The notes under the pieces: model-generated
The model's database searches: none
Told to the model about the DNA's origin: nothing
Seen by the model: only the letters and a program-made list of their open reading frames with translations
In this document: positions 1-5,764 of the stretch, in pieces
How positions within the stretch are numbered: position 1 is the stretch's first letter
Layout: each line of letters starts with the position of its first letter
NCBI GenBank assembly: GCA_025453415.1
Contig: JALOQL010000065.1
Location: forward strand, 1-6,400
Length of the DNA: 6,400 nucleotides
Direction of reading: 5' to 3'
Origin: Minisyncoccota bacterium
Lineage (GTDB): Bacteria > Patescibacteriota > Minisyncoccia > Minisyncoccales > UBA5738
Made by a program: the position numbers and the translations under genes

Positions 1-3
1 TTA

Positions 4-11
4 CCTCCTTT
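4..11 (-). promoter_or_regulatory. Shine-Dalgarno of a minus-strand gene off the left edge
   Basis: Read on the minus strand this is AAAGGAGG followed by T, almost the full anti-16S complement. It sits right at the window edge with AT-rich sequence upstream, so a coding region should begin within about 5-10 nt beyond position 1. The overlapping ATG at 12-14 opens a frame (M-K-G-G) that also runs off the edge, but it has no ribosome binding site of its own, so I read this element as a binding site and not as coding sequence. Confidence 0.6.
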
Positions 12-21
12 CATTACTTAA

Positions 22-50
22 ATTATAAAAATACAATAAGCCTAATACAA
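22..50 (-). promoter_or_regulatory. Sigma70-type promoter for the gene off the left edge
   Basis: The minus strand shows TTGTAT (plus 45-50), a 17-nt spacer, and an exact TATAAT (plus 22-27). The -10 box is perfect, while the -35 box matches only its TTG. Transcription would start near position 15, leaving a very short leader ahead of the Shine-Dalgarno at 4-11. The promoter begins immediately behind the stop codon of the 53-298 gene, so the next gene can be expressed on its own. AT-rich sequence makes chance TATAAT matches common, hence moderate confidence. Confidence 0.4.
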
Positions 51-52
51 TT

Positions 53-298
53 TCACGGAAAGGAACTATTTGATGTTTTTGAAAAGATTAAATAAAGAGA
101 ATCGTTCGGGTGGCCGGGTGCATGGGCAAATTTGGCTTTTCCACTTTCGACAGAAATGGTTCCACACGGTTCGTCTTTTAACCATTTTTGGTTGTCGATG
201 GTGCCCTTTTCAAAATCATCATAAAGTTCCCATCCGGCTTTAGCGTATGATGAAAAACCCAAAAGCATTGAAATAAGGAGTGCCAAAAAGGTTTTCAT
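53..298 (-). CDS. Short secreted protein, probably truncated
   Basis: This 81-residue protein starts with a clear Sec signal peptide: MKTF, a Leu/Ile/Met-rich core, and a cleavage site after Ala-Lys-Ala at residue 21. The mature part begins GWELYDDFEKGTIDNQKW and continues into a Ser/Lys/His-rich stretch with HPNDS near residues 63-67. It then stops at SNSSFP after only about 60 mature residues. An opening of the type 'DDF..G.ID..KW' is what one expects at the start of a secreted concanavalin/LamG-like beta-sandwich of 150-200 residues, so the protein looks like only the first third of such a domain. No continuation was found in the 52 nt between its TGA and the edge. The start codon has GGAG eight nt upstream. 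It could be a decayed gene with a working 5' end or a genuine small exported protein. No function is assigned. Confidence 0.6.
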   Translation of the reverse strand: MKTFLALLISMLLGFSSYAKAGWELYDDFEKGTIDNQKWLKDEPCGTISVESGKAKFAHAPGHPNDSLYLIFSKTSNSSFP

Positions 299-448
299 GA
301 TTCAATCTCCGAATATTCCAAAGGCGAGGAAATCACACCAAAGTTTTGGGGTAAACAGATCTTGATGTAGGCAAACACTAACCACAAAGCCAAACGCATA
401 TTCAAACCCATGAATCAAATAAAATAAAAAATCAGCACTGAAATTTAA

Positions 449-500
449 TTAAACGGGCTGCCCGGGGCTGTTAAACACATCCCCCGGGCAGCCCGTTTAA
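449..500 (-). terminator. Perfect 19-bp inverted repeat, likely terminator
   Basis: The left arm TTAAACGGGCTGCCCGGGG (449-467) and right arm (482-500) are exact reverse complements around a 14-nt loop. The core is strongly GC-rich with TTTAA/TTAAA ends. On the minus strand it lies about 140 nt after the stop of the 640-981 gene, and the RNA after the stem continues TTAAATTTC, which is U-rich but not a clean U-tract. It most likely ends the minus-strand transcript of the 1033-1881/640-981 pair, or protects its 3' end. On the plus strand no T-run follows. Confidence 0.6.
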
Positions 501-639
501 GGACTGCTATCGCGATTCTAATCCCATTTTTCAGGCAAAACCGACGGCCTCCTTTGCCTTGAATAATTGGGTCGAAGTAGCCCGACCACAAGTCAAAAAT
601 TTTGTGGTGTTAAATTCGGCGACGAGATAAATGTTTTTA
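501..639. other. Structured non-coding stretch after the small secreted gene
   Basis: No credible gene lies here. Three further inverted repeats sit between the stop at 640 and the 19-bp hairpin: ACCACAA/TTGTGGT (585-591 and 602-608), GGTCG/CGACC (570-574 and 583-587), and GGCAAA/TTTGCC (534-539 and 553-558). The first two share bases 585-587, so they cannot form together. I compared the stretch by eye with c-di-GMP (GEMM) and other common riboswitch cores and saw no match. A structured 3' untranslated region is the simplest reading. Confidence 0.35.
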
Positions 640-981
640 TTATTGAAGTAAAACTGAAGCACAGATTTGAGGTGTTATGCCAGGCAAAGACACAGTTTGA
701 CTATACACCCAAACTCTCACTTGCTGCTGCAGTGAAATTGCTGAAAGAGCAGTTGCCAGTAGAGAATTTTGCATTGCAGTATCGAGTACTAACCACTGGT
801 TAGTAAAGCTCCCATTCGCCGCATCCACCAACATGATGATTCTTCCAAAAAAAGGCCCCGCGGAATCAATAGTGACGGTATGCCATCCCTGAGTTATCGC
901 GGCATGGGATTTTGCCGGAACGAAGGTGAAAGCGATTGCAACGGCCACAACAAACAGGATTATCAAGCTTTTTCTTTTCAT
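640..981 (-). CDS. Small secreted protein of unknown function
   Basis: The 113-residue product has a classic signal peptide: basic MKRK, a hydrophobic core of about 16 residues, and a likely cleavage after Ser-His-Ala at residue 27. This leaves a mature protein of about 86 residues. The mature part begins GWHTVTIDSAGPFFGRIIM and alternates hydrophobic and polar residues (VRVWVYSQTV), suggesting a small all-beta fold with Trp34 and Trp64 as core positions. A single cysteine lies near the C-terminus (C107). I recognise a general likeness to uncharacterised small periplasmic or secreted proteins of Desulfobacterota that share a 'GWH..T' opening, but name no function. The start is well supported by GGAGGG about five nt before the ATG. 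It follows the STN-repeat gene by 51 nt on the same strand, so the two are probably co-transcribed. Confidence 0.75.
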   Translation of the reverse strand: MKRKSLIILFVVAVAIAFTFVPAKSHAAITQGWHTVTIDSAGPFFGRIIMLVDAANGSFTNQWLVLDTAMQNSLLATALSAISLQQQVRVWVYSQTVSLPGITPQICASVLLQ

Positions 982-1032
982 GATGCCCTCCGAATGATGT
1001 TGGGAAAAAAATTTCCACTATTATTGCCTCAT

Positions 1033-1881
1033 TTATTCCTCAAAATTCCCCTCGCGCTGCCTCCTGATATACTCGTCTGCGTATTCGTTTATGTCGCTGG
1101 CAATGATCGGTGAAGAAATTTTGTCGTTTTTGGATACGTGATCGATATATGCCTCGGCATAAGAATTGATGTCGGTGGCTCCCACGAAGTCGGGATCTTT
1201 ACCGGGGCTGGTTTGCTTTATGTATTCCTGCGCATAAGCTTCCATGGATTCAGCTTCAATGGCAACCGGCTCATCGGCTTTCGAGCGACTGATATACTCC
1301 TCGGCGTATTCATTGATGTCATCAGCTTCGATCACATCGGCCTCCTCGCCGGCGGCGGTCTGCATTATGTATTCCTGCGCATAGGCTTCCATTGCTTCGG
1401 CTGCAGTTGGGTCGTTGTTTTCAATGCTCTCATTCATGTCCTCCGGCTGTGTTTCAGTAGCGCTCCCCTCGTTTTGCGGTGGCAAGGCAGCAAGACGTTT
1501 TCGGGCCGAAAAATCAACGCTCGGTACTATAAAAACTTCAATCGAACGATTTTCTTCATTTAATACCAAACTATGGTTGTGCACCCGTAGAATCTTTTTA
1601 AGTGCACCAAACGCAGTAGTCTCTTCAAAGTTGGCAGTTACCGGGAGTTTTGAGAAATTATCATCAAATTTAATTTTGTAACCGGTTGCCCGGGAAATCG
1701 TTTTACATACGCTTTCAAAAGGTTCATTTTGAAAATTAAATGAATGTTTGGGTGCATTTTTGACCAAGGTATTATTATTTGCTGCAGCCCAAACGAAGCC
1801 AACAGACGATAGAAAAATTATCGTCGAAACTGAAATTAATCGCCATATGATTGAATTGTTTGAGGCTTTTAAAAGGTTCAT
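1033..1881 (-). CDS. Secreted STN-domain protein with five Tyr-rich tandem repeats
   Basis: This is a 282-residue exported protein when started at the ATG; a TTG immediately upstream (1882-1884) could add one residue. Residues 1-34 form a signal peptide (hydrophobic core TIIFLSSVGFVWA, cleavage around Ala32-Ala34). Residues 45-119 read as an STN domain (secretin and TonB short N-terminal domain): FNFQNEPFESVCKTIS, then GYKIKFD, TANFEETTAFGALKKIL and a final strand SIEVFIV. In this family the domain is a periplasmic protein-protein interaction module. No secretin or TonB-receptor barrel follows. Instead comes an acidic linker (120-160) and five copies of a roughly 25-residue unit with the core (I/M)NEYAEEYI, at residues 164-172, 189-197, 213-221, 238-246 and 264-272. 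The domain therefore looks borrowed as a docking or sensing module, with the repeats as a multivalent tail. The Shine-Dalgarno is weak (TTGAGAC). The specific role is unknown. Confidence 0.85.
   Translation of the reverse strand: MNLLKASNNSIIWRLISVSTIIFLSSVGFVWAAANNNTLVKNAPKHSFNFQNEPFESVCKTISRATGYKIKFDDNFSKLPVTANFEETTAFGALKKILRVHNHSLVLNEENRSIEVFIVPSVDFSARKRLAALPPQNEGSATETQPEDMNESIENNDPTAAEAMEAYAQEYIMQTAAGEEADVIEADDINEYAEEYISRSKADEPVAIEAESMEAYAQEYIKQTSPGKDPDFVGATDINSYAEAYIDHVSKNDKISSPIIASDINEYADEYIRRQREGNFEE
1066..1392 (-). repeat. Tandem repeat block, five units of 72-78 bp
   Basis: Five in-frame units encode (I/M)-x-x-Tyr-Ala-x-x-Tyr-Ile cores spaced 25, 24, 25 and 26 codons apart. Units 1 and 3 carry the MEAYAQEYI version; units 2, 4 and 5 carry the INEYAEEYI, INSYAEAYI and INEYADEYI versions. 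At DNA level, 1358-1392 and 1211-1245 differ at 3 of 35 positions and are exactly 147 bp apart, and 1291-1320 and 1066-1095 differ at 4 of 30. This points to duplication of a two-unit module plus one extra unit. Conservation is concentrated in the helix core, and the linkers between cores are diverged and acidic. Confidence 0.9.
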
Positions 1882-2127
1882 CAATTTGTCTCAACCATTG
1901 GTACAAAATTAGGGTTCATCGCAGAGCCGGACAGACTTCAAGTGGCGCGAAAAAACCCGCTGCCAGGCATTTTATTAATTGAGGGCACTGGATTTGAATA
2001 CCACCCACCGTCTTTTTTGAGTTTAACTGGCCGAAAATTTTTACCATAAATCTATTTTCAAGAGGGGTGTAAAAAATTTTAAAAACAATCACTGACGATA
2101 AATTTCGGCTTGTTCCCCGACTGCCAT
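1882..2127 (-). other. Long 5' leader upstream of the STN-repeat gene
   Basis: If the promoter at 2128-2157 is used, the STN-repeat mRNA has a leader of roughly 240 nt. I find no credible gene in it. A hairpin with a one-base bulge, TGGC-A-GCG / CGC-GCCA around a T-rich loop, lies near 1940-1965 (read on the minus strand). No known riboswitch core was recognised. An 85-codon open frame crosses the region, but its only ATG near a start site is upstream of the promoter and it has no ribosome binding site, so I do not call it. Confidence 0.3.
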
Positions 2128-2157
2128 TGTATAGCAAATCCATAACCATCATGTCAA
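2128..2157 (-). promoter_or_regulatory. Sigma70 promoter for the STN-repeat operon
   Basis: The minus strand has an exact TTGACA (plus 2152-2157), an 18-nt spacer, and TATACA followed by AT (plus 2128-2133), preceded by TGC, an extended -10 motif. The predicted start is near 2121. It lies between the stop of the PPC gene and the STN-repeat gene, both on the same strand, so the downstream pair can be transcribed independently of the PPC gene. Confidence 0.5.
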
Positions 2158-2211
2158 TTCCAATTTTCCACAACTTCAGTCAAGGGTTAAAAGGCCAAGA
2201 CCTTTCCCAGA

Positions 2212-2994
2212 TTATTCATCCAAAAGCAGCAATGGGATCCAAGGCATTGCGGTGGGACGCGGCCTGGAAGAAGCGCCAACATAAGAGCCATTTAAATTGA
2301 GGCCTGAATAACTACTAAAACCGTATAAAATAACATACCATCGCCCCGCGTGTGGTGCGGCCACGGTGATTTCCTCCTTATTGCCGGCGTTCTCGGACAA
2401 ATACTCGTCGAAGTCCGGGCGGTGGTAAATAAGGTAAAGATCGCAGTCCCCGGCCCCGCCCCAAGTGCGGAGATTAAGGTCAGTCGCATCCGCAGGAAGA
2501 TTGATTTCGTAACAGCGAACGCTGTCCTCACCACCCGAAAGGCCTGAGAGGGTGGCGCCATTATTGAGGGTTTGGCAGGAATACTTGCTGTGATTCAAAG
2601 TTGCAGTGGCGCTCACACCTTCCATTTGAAGCGTGATTGACCCCGTCAGGTGGCTTTCTCCCTGAAAAGTGATAGCAACGCTGGCAAGGTAGACCTGATC
2701 ACCTGAAAAATCTACCCACATAGGGGAAGGAAGGACCCACTGACTACCAGATCTGATCAATCGCAGCGATGGCAATAACGGATCGTAAATAAAAAGCTCA
2801 TTCTCATCTTTCTGAAAGATAACAGTCCCGGTGGTTTCATCAAAAGACCCGTAGCCGGGTATACTGATTGTATCCACCCCGACCCAGACGCCGTTGTATT
2901 CCCCCAGAGCAAAAACAGACCCGGGCGCATTGATAACCCAAGCAATAACACAAGCAAGCACCAAGATGGCGTATCGACTGCTAATTTTTTTCAT
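2212..2994 (-). CDS. Secreted PPC-domain protein without a peptidase domain
   Basis: The 260-residue product starts with a signal peptide (MKKISSR, hydrophobic core, cleavage after Val-Phe-Ala at residue 29). Residues 31-135 form a beta-rich N-terminal domain opening GEYNGVWVGV, with repeated glycine-turn strands; I cannot name its family. Residues 150-238 match the bacterial pre-peptidase C-terminal (PPC) domain: the GLSGGEDS opening, YEINLP, the GGAGDCDLYLIY core with its Asp pair, and AGRWYVILYGFSSYSGLNL at the end. PPC domains are secreted beta-sandwiches normally appended to proteases or other exported enzymes, where they assist binding or secretion. No catalytic domain is present here. 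C140, C161 and C184 could give a disulfide. The chain ends in a Pro-Arg linker and the hydrophobic stub PWIPLLLLDE, unusual for a soluble protein. The ATG has GGAG seven nt upstream. It is flanked by a terminator-like hairpin upstream (3156-3185) and a separate promoter downstream, so it is probably monocistronic. Function unknown. Confidence 0.85.
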   Translation of the reverse strand: MKKISSRYAILVLACVIAWVINAPGSVFALGEYNGVWVGVDTISIPGYGSFDETTGTVIFQKDENELFIYDPLLPSLRLIRSGSQWVLPSPMWVDFSGDQVYLASVAITFQGESHLTGSITLQMEGVSATATLNHSKYSCQTLNNGATLSGLSGGEDSVRCYEINLPADATDLNLRTWGGAGDCDLYLIYHRPDFDEYLSENAGNKEEITVAAPHAGRWYVILYGFSSYSGLNLNGSYVGASSRPRPTAMPWIPLLLLDE

Positions 2995-3155
2995 TCGGCG
3001 TCTCCATCCGCAAGAGCTATTTTTTATCCGTAAATCCCAGTCGTGTTTTCACAACAACCATTTCTATTTTCGCCCAAATTGGAAATTTACTTAAAACCAA
3101 AAACAGCGGGGGAAGCAAAATGGTATTGAGCAACCCTTTCCTGGTTAAATCCATC

Positions 3156-3185
3156 AAAAAAAGCCCCTTGCAGGATTAAAGCGGC
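3156..3185 (-). terminator. Hairpin plus T-tract after the aminotransferase gene
   Basis: On the minus strand GCCGCTT (3179-3185) pairs with AAGGGGC (3163-3169), with one G-G mismatch and a nine-nt loop, followed at once by seven Ts (3156-3162). It lies about 54 nt after the aminotransferase stop and fits an intrinsic terminator for the regulator-aminotransferase unit. The mismatch makes the stem weak. Confidence 0.55.
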
Positions 3186-3238
3186 AGCGACATGACCTTC
3201 TGCGAACGTTTCCCTCCAAAACCATGGCTGTTTCCTGC

Positions 3239-4402
3239 TTACGTTTCACAATTCACCAAATCTGCAACTTTTTCCTGTTCTGCCAAACTCAGGTATGGAT
3301 GCATCGGAAGGCTGAATATTCTTGCGGCACAGTCCTCACTGACCGGGAAATCGCCTGCCCGATACCCGAGGTCCCCGAATGCCGCCTGCAGATGCAACGG
3401 CTTGGGGTAGTAGATGACGGTGGGGATGCCTGCAGCTGACAACCGCTGTCGGGTGACTTCGCGGTGGGTCTGGCTTTCCGCCAGTAAACTATATTGGGCC
3501 CAGACGCTCTCGAACTCCCTTTTGACCAACGGCAATTGAACGCCGCTGCATCCCGCCAACAACCTGGAATAGGTCGCTGCCGCTTTGCCCCGCATTTTGA
3601 TTTCTGCTGGGAAAATGTCGAATTTGGCCAGTAATATCGCCGCCTGAAGCGTGTCGAGACGTCCGTTGATGCCGATTCGAACATTGTCGTATTGATCACA
3701 TCCCATGCCGTGAATTCGGATGGATTTGAGAAGATTTGCGGTCACATCATCGTTGGTAAAGCACATGCCGCCATCCCCATAGGCGCCGAGGGGTTTGGCG
3801 GGGTAAAACGACGTGCAGGCGACGTCCGCAAGGGAACCGGCTTTTCTCCCACGGTAAAGAGCGCCAAACGACTGGGCGGCATCTTCTATGACCGCCAAAC
3901 CGTATTTTTGCGCAATTCTCTTGATTCGGTCGTATTCTGCTGGCAACCCGAAAAGATCCACCGCGATGACGGCCTTCGGTGTGAGTTCACCATGCGATTG
4001 GTCTCTGAGAAAAGGGGGGTATCCCGATCTTCCGCTGAATGCGCTTGCTGCGGCTTCCAAAGCTTCCGGGTCCAAGTTATAGGTTTGAGGATCAATGTCC
4101 ACAAAAACCGGTGTGGCCCCCACCATGCTCACCACTTCGGCCGTCGCAAAAAACGAAAAAGGTGTCGTGAAAACCGCGTCACCCGGCCCGACCCCAGCGG
4201 CCATCAACGCCATCAGGAGGGCATCGGTTCCCGACGCGCAGGAAACTGCGTGCTTCACACCGACATATTGCGCCAGTTTGGCCTCGAGCTCGAAGACCTC
4301 GGGGCCCATGATATAGTGCCCATGATCCAAAACCGCCGCCATTCTACGGTCTATTTCTTCTCGAATTCTTTGCTGCTGGGTTTTCAGGTCAATAAACTGC
4401 AT
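3239..4402 (-). CDS. DegT/DnrJ/EryC1/StrS sugar aminotransferase, WbpE-like
   Basis: This is a PLP-dependent aminotransferase of 387 residues that converts a keto-sugar nucleotide to an amino-sugar nucleotide in the cytoplasm, using glutamate as donor in studied relatives. The opening MQFIDLKTQQQRI, HGHYIMGPEV (28-37), the phosphate-binding SGTDAL (57-62), VIEDAAQSFG (171-180, Asp174 facing the pyridine nitrogen), the internal-aldimine lysine in FYPAKPLGAYGDGG (Lys203) and INGRLDTLQAAIL (245-257) are all in place, so it should be active. The RLDTLQAAIL block and SLPMHPYL near the end resemble WbpE/WlbC, which make UDP-2-acetamido-3-amino-glucuronate, but substrate cannot be fixed from sequence. 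It is somewhat longer than WbpE because of an extra segment around residues 120-140. The ATG is preceded by a weak GGGG motif. It follows the regulator gene by 103 nt on the same strand and is followed by a likely terminator. No partner dehydrogenase or acetyltransferase lies in the window. Confidence 0.93.
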   Translation of the reverse strand: MQFIDLKTQQQRIREEIDRRMAAVLDHGHYIMGPEVFELEAKLAQYVGVKHAVSCASGTDALLMALMAAGVGPGDAVFTTPFSFFATAEVVSMVGATPVFVDIDPQTYNLDPEALEAAASAFSGRSGYPPFLRDQSHGELTPKAVIAVDLFGLPAEYDRIKRIAQKYGLAVIEDAAQSFGALYRGRKAGSLADVACTSFYPAKPLGAYGDGGMCFTNDDVTANLLKSIRIHGMGCDQYDNVRIGINGRLDTLQAAILLAKFDIFPAEIKMRGKAAATYSRLLAGCSGVQLPLVKREFESVWAQYSLLAESQTHREVTRQRLSAAGIPTVIYYPKPLHLQAAFGDLGYRAGDFPVSEDCAARIFSLPMHPYLSLAEQEKVADLVNCET

Positions 4403-4505
4403 GAGTGCCCCATTTTAGAGAGCTCACTTCAAAACATCTACTTTTGCCCAATCGCTGGGCTTTCTTGGCTTCGAACAAAATGGAAGGTTTTGAAACTGGT
4501 TGGCT

Positions 4506-5087
4506 CTAAAGAAATTGAATTTTCCCAGGTGAAACTCCACCGACCGCCAGGTTTTCAGCGGCCGAGGCCGGGTTACCCCCGGTGGTAATCAGGACCTTGT
4601 CAACCCTGCGTTGGGCGAGCTCGGCAATCGATAGGATCGGCTGCCCGAAAAAATGCTGTCCGTCTTTGCTGTCATCGGCAACCCCGCAAAACTGCAGGCC
4701 GGTCTCTTGGATCGAAAGCAAACCGATTTCGGCCAACTCGCCTGCGCCAAAAAAGGCCACGCGCCGCATCCTGACTGCCGCCAACTTCTGGAAAACGGCT
4801 TTAAATCGCCTTCGGGTATCCTGGTAAAACCGATAGGAATGTTGGATGTAATGGTAGGTGAGGCGGGATTTCTCGGCCACCCCGGTCGGCGTGAGAATAT
4901 AGCCCATACGGTTCTTGGGCAGGTGCGAAATTTTAAAATACCCTTTTTTGACCAGCCGCTTTAGAAAGGAATTGACCCATCCCAGGGATACGCCCAGCGT
5001 CTGGGCAAGATCCCGCTGACTCGGCGGCATCCGGGCATCGTGGATGATTTCGAGCAATTTGAGGGTTCGGATGTCCTGGAGGTCCAT
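4506..5087 (-). CDS. Winged-helix regulator fused to PglD-N-like Rossmann domain
   Basis: This is a probable one-component transcription regulator of 193 residues when started at the ATG at 5085-5087. An in-frame TTG at 5136-5138 would give 210, but the extra residues are low-complexity and no Shine-Dalgarno supports either start. Residues 2-57 are a MarR/EPS-type winged helix (MDLQDIRTLKLLEIIHD, then PSQRDLAQTLGVSLGWVNSF as helix-turn-helix, then KRLVKKGYFKI and a wing with YILTPTGVAEK). A helical linker rich in Tyr, Arg and Lys follows (73-105). Residues 108-193 form a Rossmann-like unit: RRVAFFGAGELAEIG with the dinucleotide-type GxGxxA turn, GVADD, HFFGQPIL and VDKVLITTGG. This pattern resembles the N-terminal domain of PglD/NeuD acyltransferases, which bind UDP-amino sugars. 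It is upstream of, and probably co-transcribed with, the sugar aminotransferase, so sensing a nucleotide sugar is a reasonable inference. Related winged-helix proteins often sit at exopolysaccharide loci. Confidence 0.85.
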   Translation of the reverse strand: MDLQDIRTLKLLEIIHDARMPPSQRDLAQTLGVSLGWVNSFLKRLVKKGYFKISHLPKNRMGYILTPTGVAEKSRLTYHYIQHSYRFYQDTRRRFKAVFQKLAAVRMRRVAFFGAGELAEIGLLSIQETGLQFCGVADDSKDGQHFFGQPILSIAELAQRRVDKVLITTGGNPASAAENLAVGGVSPGKIQFL

Positions 5088-5706
5088 CGGTGGGGGATGA
5101 CTGCCGTCTGCGATTTTTCCCCCAGCGCACGAACCCAAAAGGATACGTATGCGGGGGGCGGATAGGCCGGTCTGTGATATAGCTCCGCCCGGTGACTTAC
5201 ATGCCGGCAGGCCGGCAAACCCAAAGCGGCTAAGGGATTGAAAATGGTTTCAAAGCCACACCCAGCATAACAGGGCCTGGTTACGCGCCTTCATGAGGGA
5301 GAACATAGAGGCTTTTCAATCCGTGACTCGGCGTGCAGCGCTTTTTGTCTCGGCCTGCGTCTAAATCTTGAGCGGCAGCATGGCTTTTGAAGCAATTTCG
5401 GTGGAAAGGAAGGGTGGCGTTCAAGATTTGAACGGTAAGAATAGCACCACAAAGCGAGGCGGATGTCAATTTAAAAGGACGGCGCTTTCGAAGATTATTT
5501 TGGGCAACACATCGGTGGGGAATGGATTTGGTTGTTGAATCAACAGATCATATCGGCTATCCAAAGCTTGCATCGGCAAAGGCCGGGGAAACTCCTGCCC
5601 TTGACGAGGAGACCGGTTGTTCCTCCCCAGGGCACGCCTTTTGAGTGTCCGGCAGAGTTTAATGGTAAAGGTTACCAATCCCGATAGCACATTTTTCAAC
5701 CACGAC
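5088..5706. other. Gene-free stretch of about 620 nt upstream of the regulator
   Basis: I see no convincing gene on either strand. Minus-strand frames at 5281-5469 and 5466-5708 (62 and 80 codons) lack Shine-Dalgarno sites and have no recognisable protein character; the second starts next to the terminator stem. Two compact dyads are present: TGCCGG-cagg-CCGGCA (5202-5217), about 115 nt before the regulator ATG, and TGGTAA-agg-TTACCA (5663-5677). The first is placed where an operator for an autoregulated gene could lie. The promoter of the regulator must be in this stretch, but no match is good enough to call. Confidence 0.4.
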
Positions 5707-5744
5707 AAAAAAAGTCCGGCAACCGCTGCCGGTGCCGGACTTTT
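5707..5744 (-). terminator. Strong intrinsic terminator after the comEA remnant
   Basis: AAAAGTCCGGCA (5710-5721) and TGCCGGACTTTT (5733-5744) form a perfect 12-bp stem around an 11-nt loop. On the minus strand the stem runs into seven Ts (5707-5713), the textbook pattern for Rho-independent termination. It starts 20 nt after the stop codon of the comEA-like pseudogene and must have been that gene's terminator. On the plus strand only four Ts follow, all within the stem. Confidence 0.88.
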
Positions 5745-5764
5745 GATCCCACAATGCTGAAAGT

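Noticed and set aside
370..410. GGCAAAC and CAAAGCC strings suggestive of a c-di-GMP riboswitch
   Set aside because: Spacing and the conserved partner segments of the GEMM fold are missing, and the orientation is opposite to the neighbouring genes.
567..803. A 78-codon plus-strand frame
   Set aside because: It mostly overlaps the small secreted gene in antisense, lacks a ribosome binding site, and its product has no domain character.
1138..1563. A 141-codon plus-strand frame with repeated hydrophobic Gly/Phe/Val-rich segments
   Set aside because: It is the antisense image of the tandem repeats of the STN-repeat gene, which explains both its length and its internal repetition.
1916..2173. 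An 85-codon minus-strand frame between the PPC and STN-repeat genes
   Set aside because: Its start codon lies upstream of the best promoter, it has no Shine-Dalgarno, and its composition looks random.
3692..4588. A 298-codon open frame on the plus strand
   Set aside because: It is antisense to the aminotransferase, whose conserved PLP motifs are unmistakable. The plus-strand product is Arg/Cys/His-rich with no recognisable domain.
5533..5645. A short plus-strand frame starting ATGGATTTGG and running through ASAKAGETPAL
   Set aside because: The frame looks mildly protein-like but has only about 40 codons, with a poor Shine-Dalgarno (GGTGGGGA directly before the ATG) and no known family. It could be part of a dispersed repeat, which cannot be tested here.
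5281..5708. Two overlapping minus-strand frames of 62 and 80 codons
   Set aside because: No ribosome binding sites and no recognisable protein features; the upstream one starts at the base of the strong terminator.
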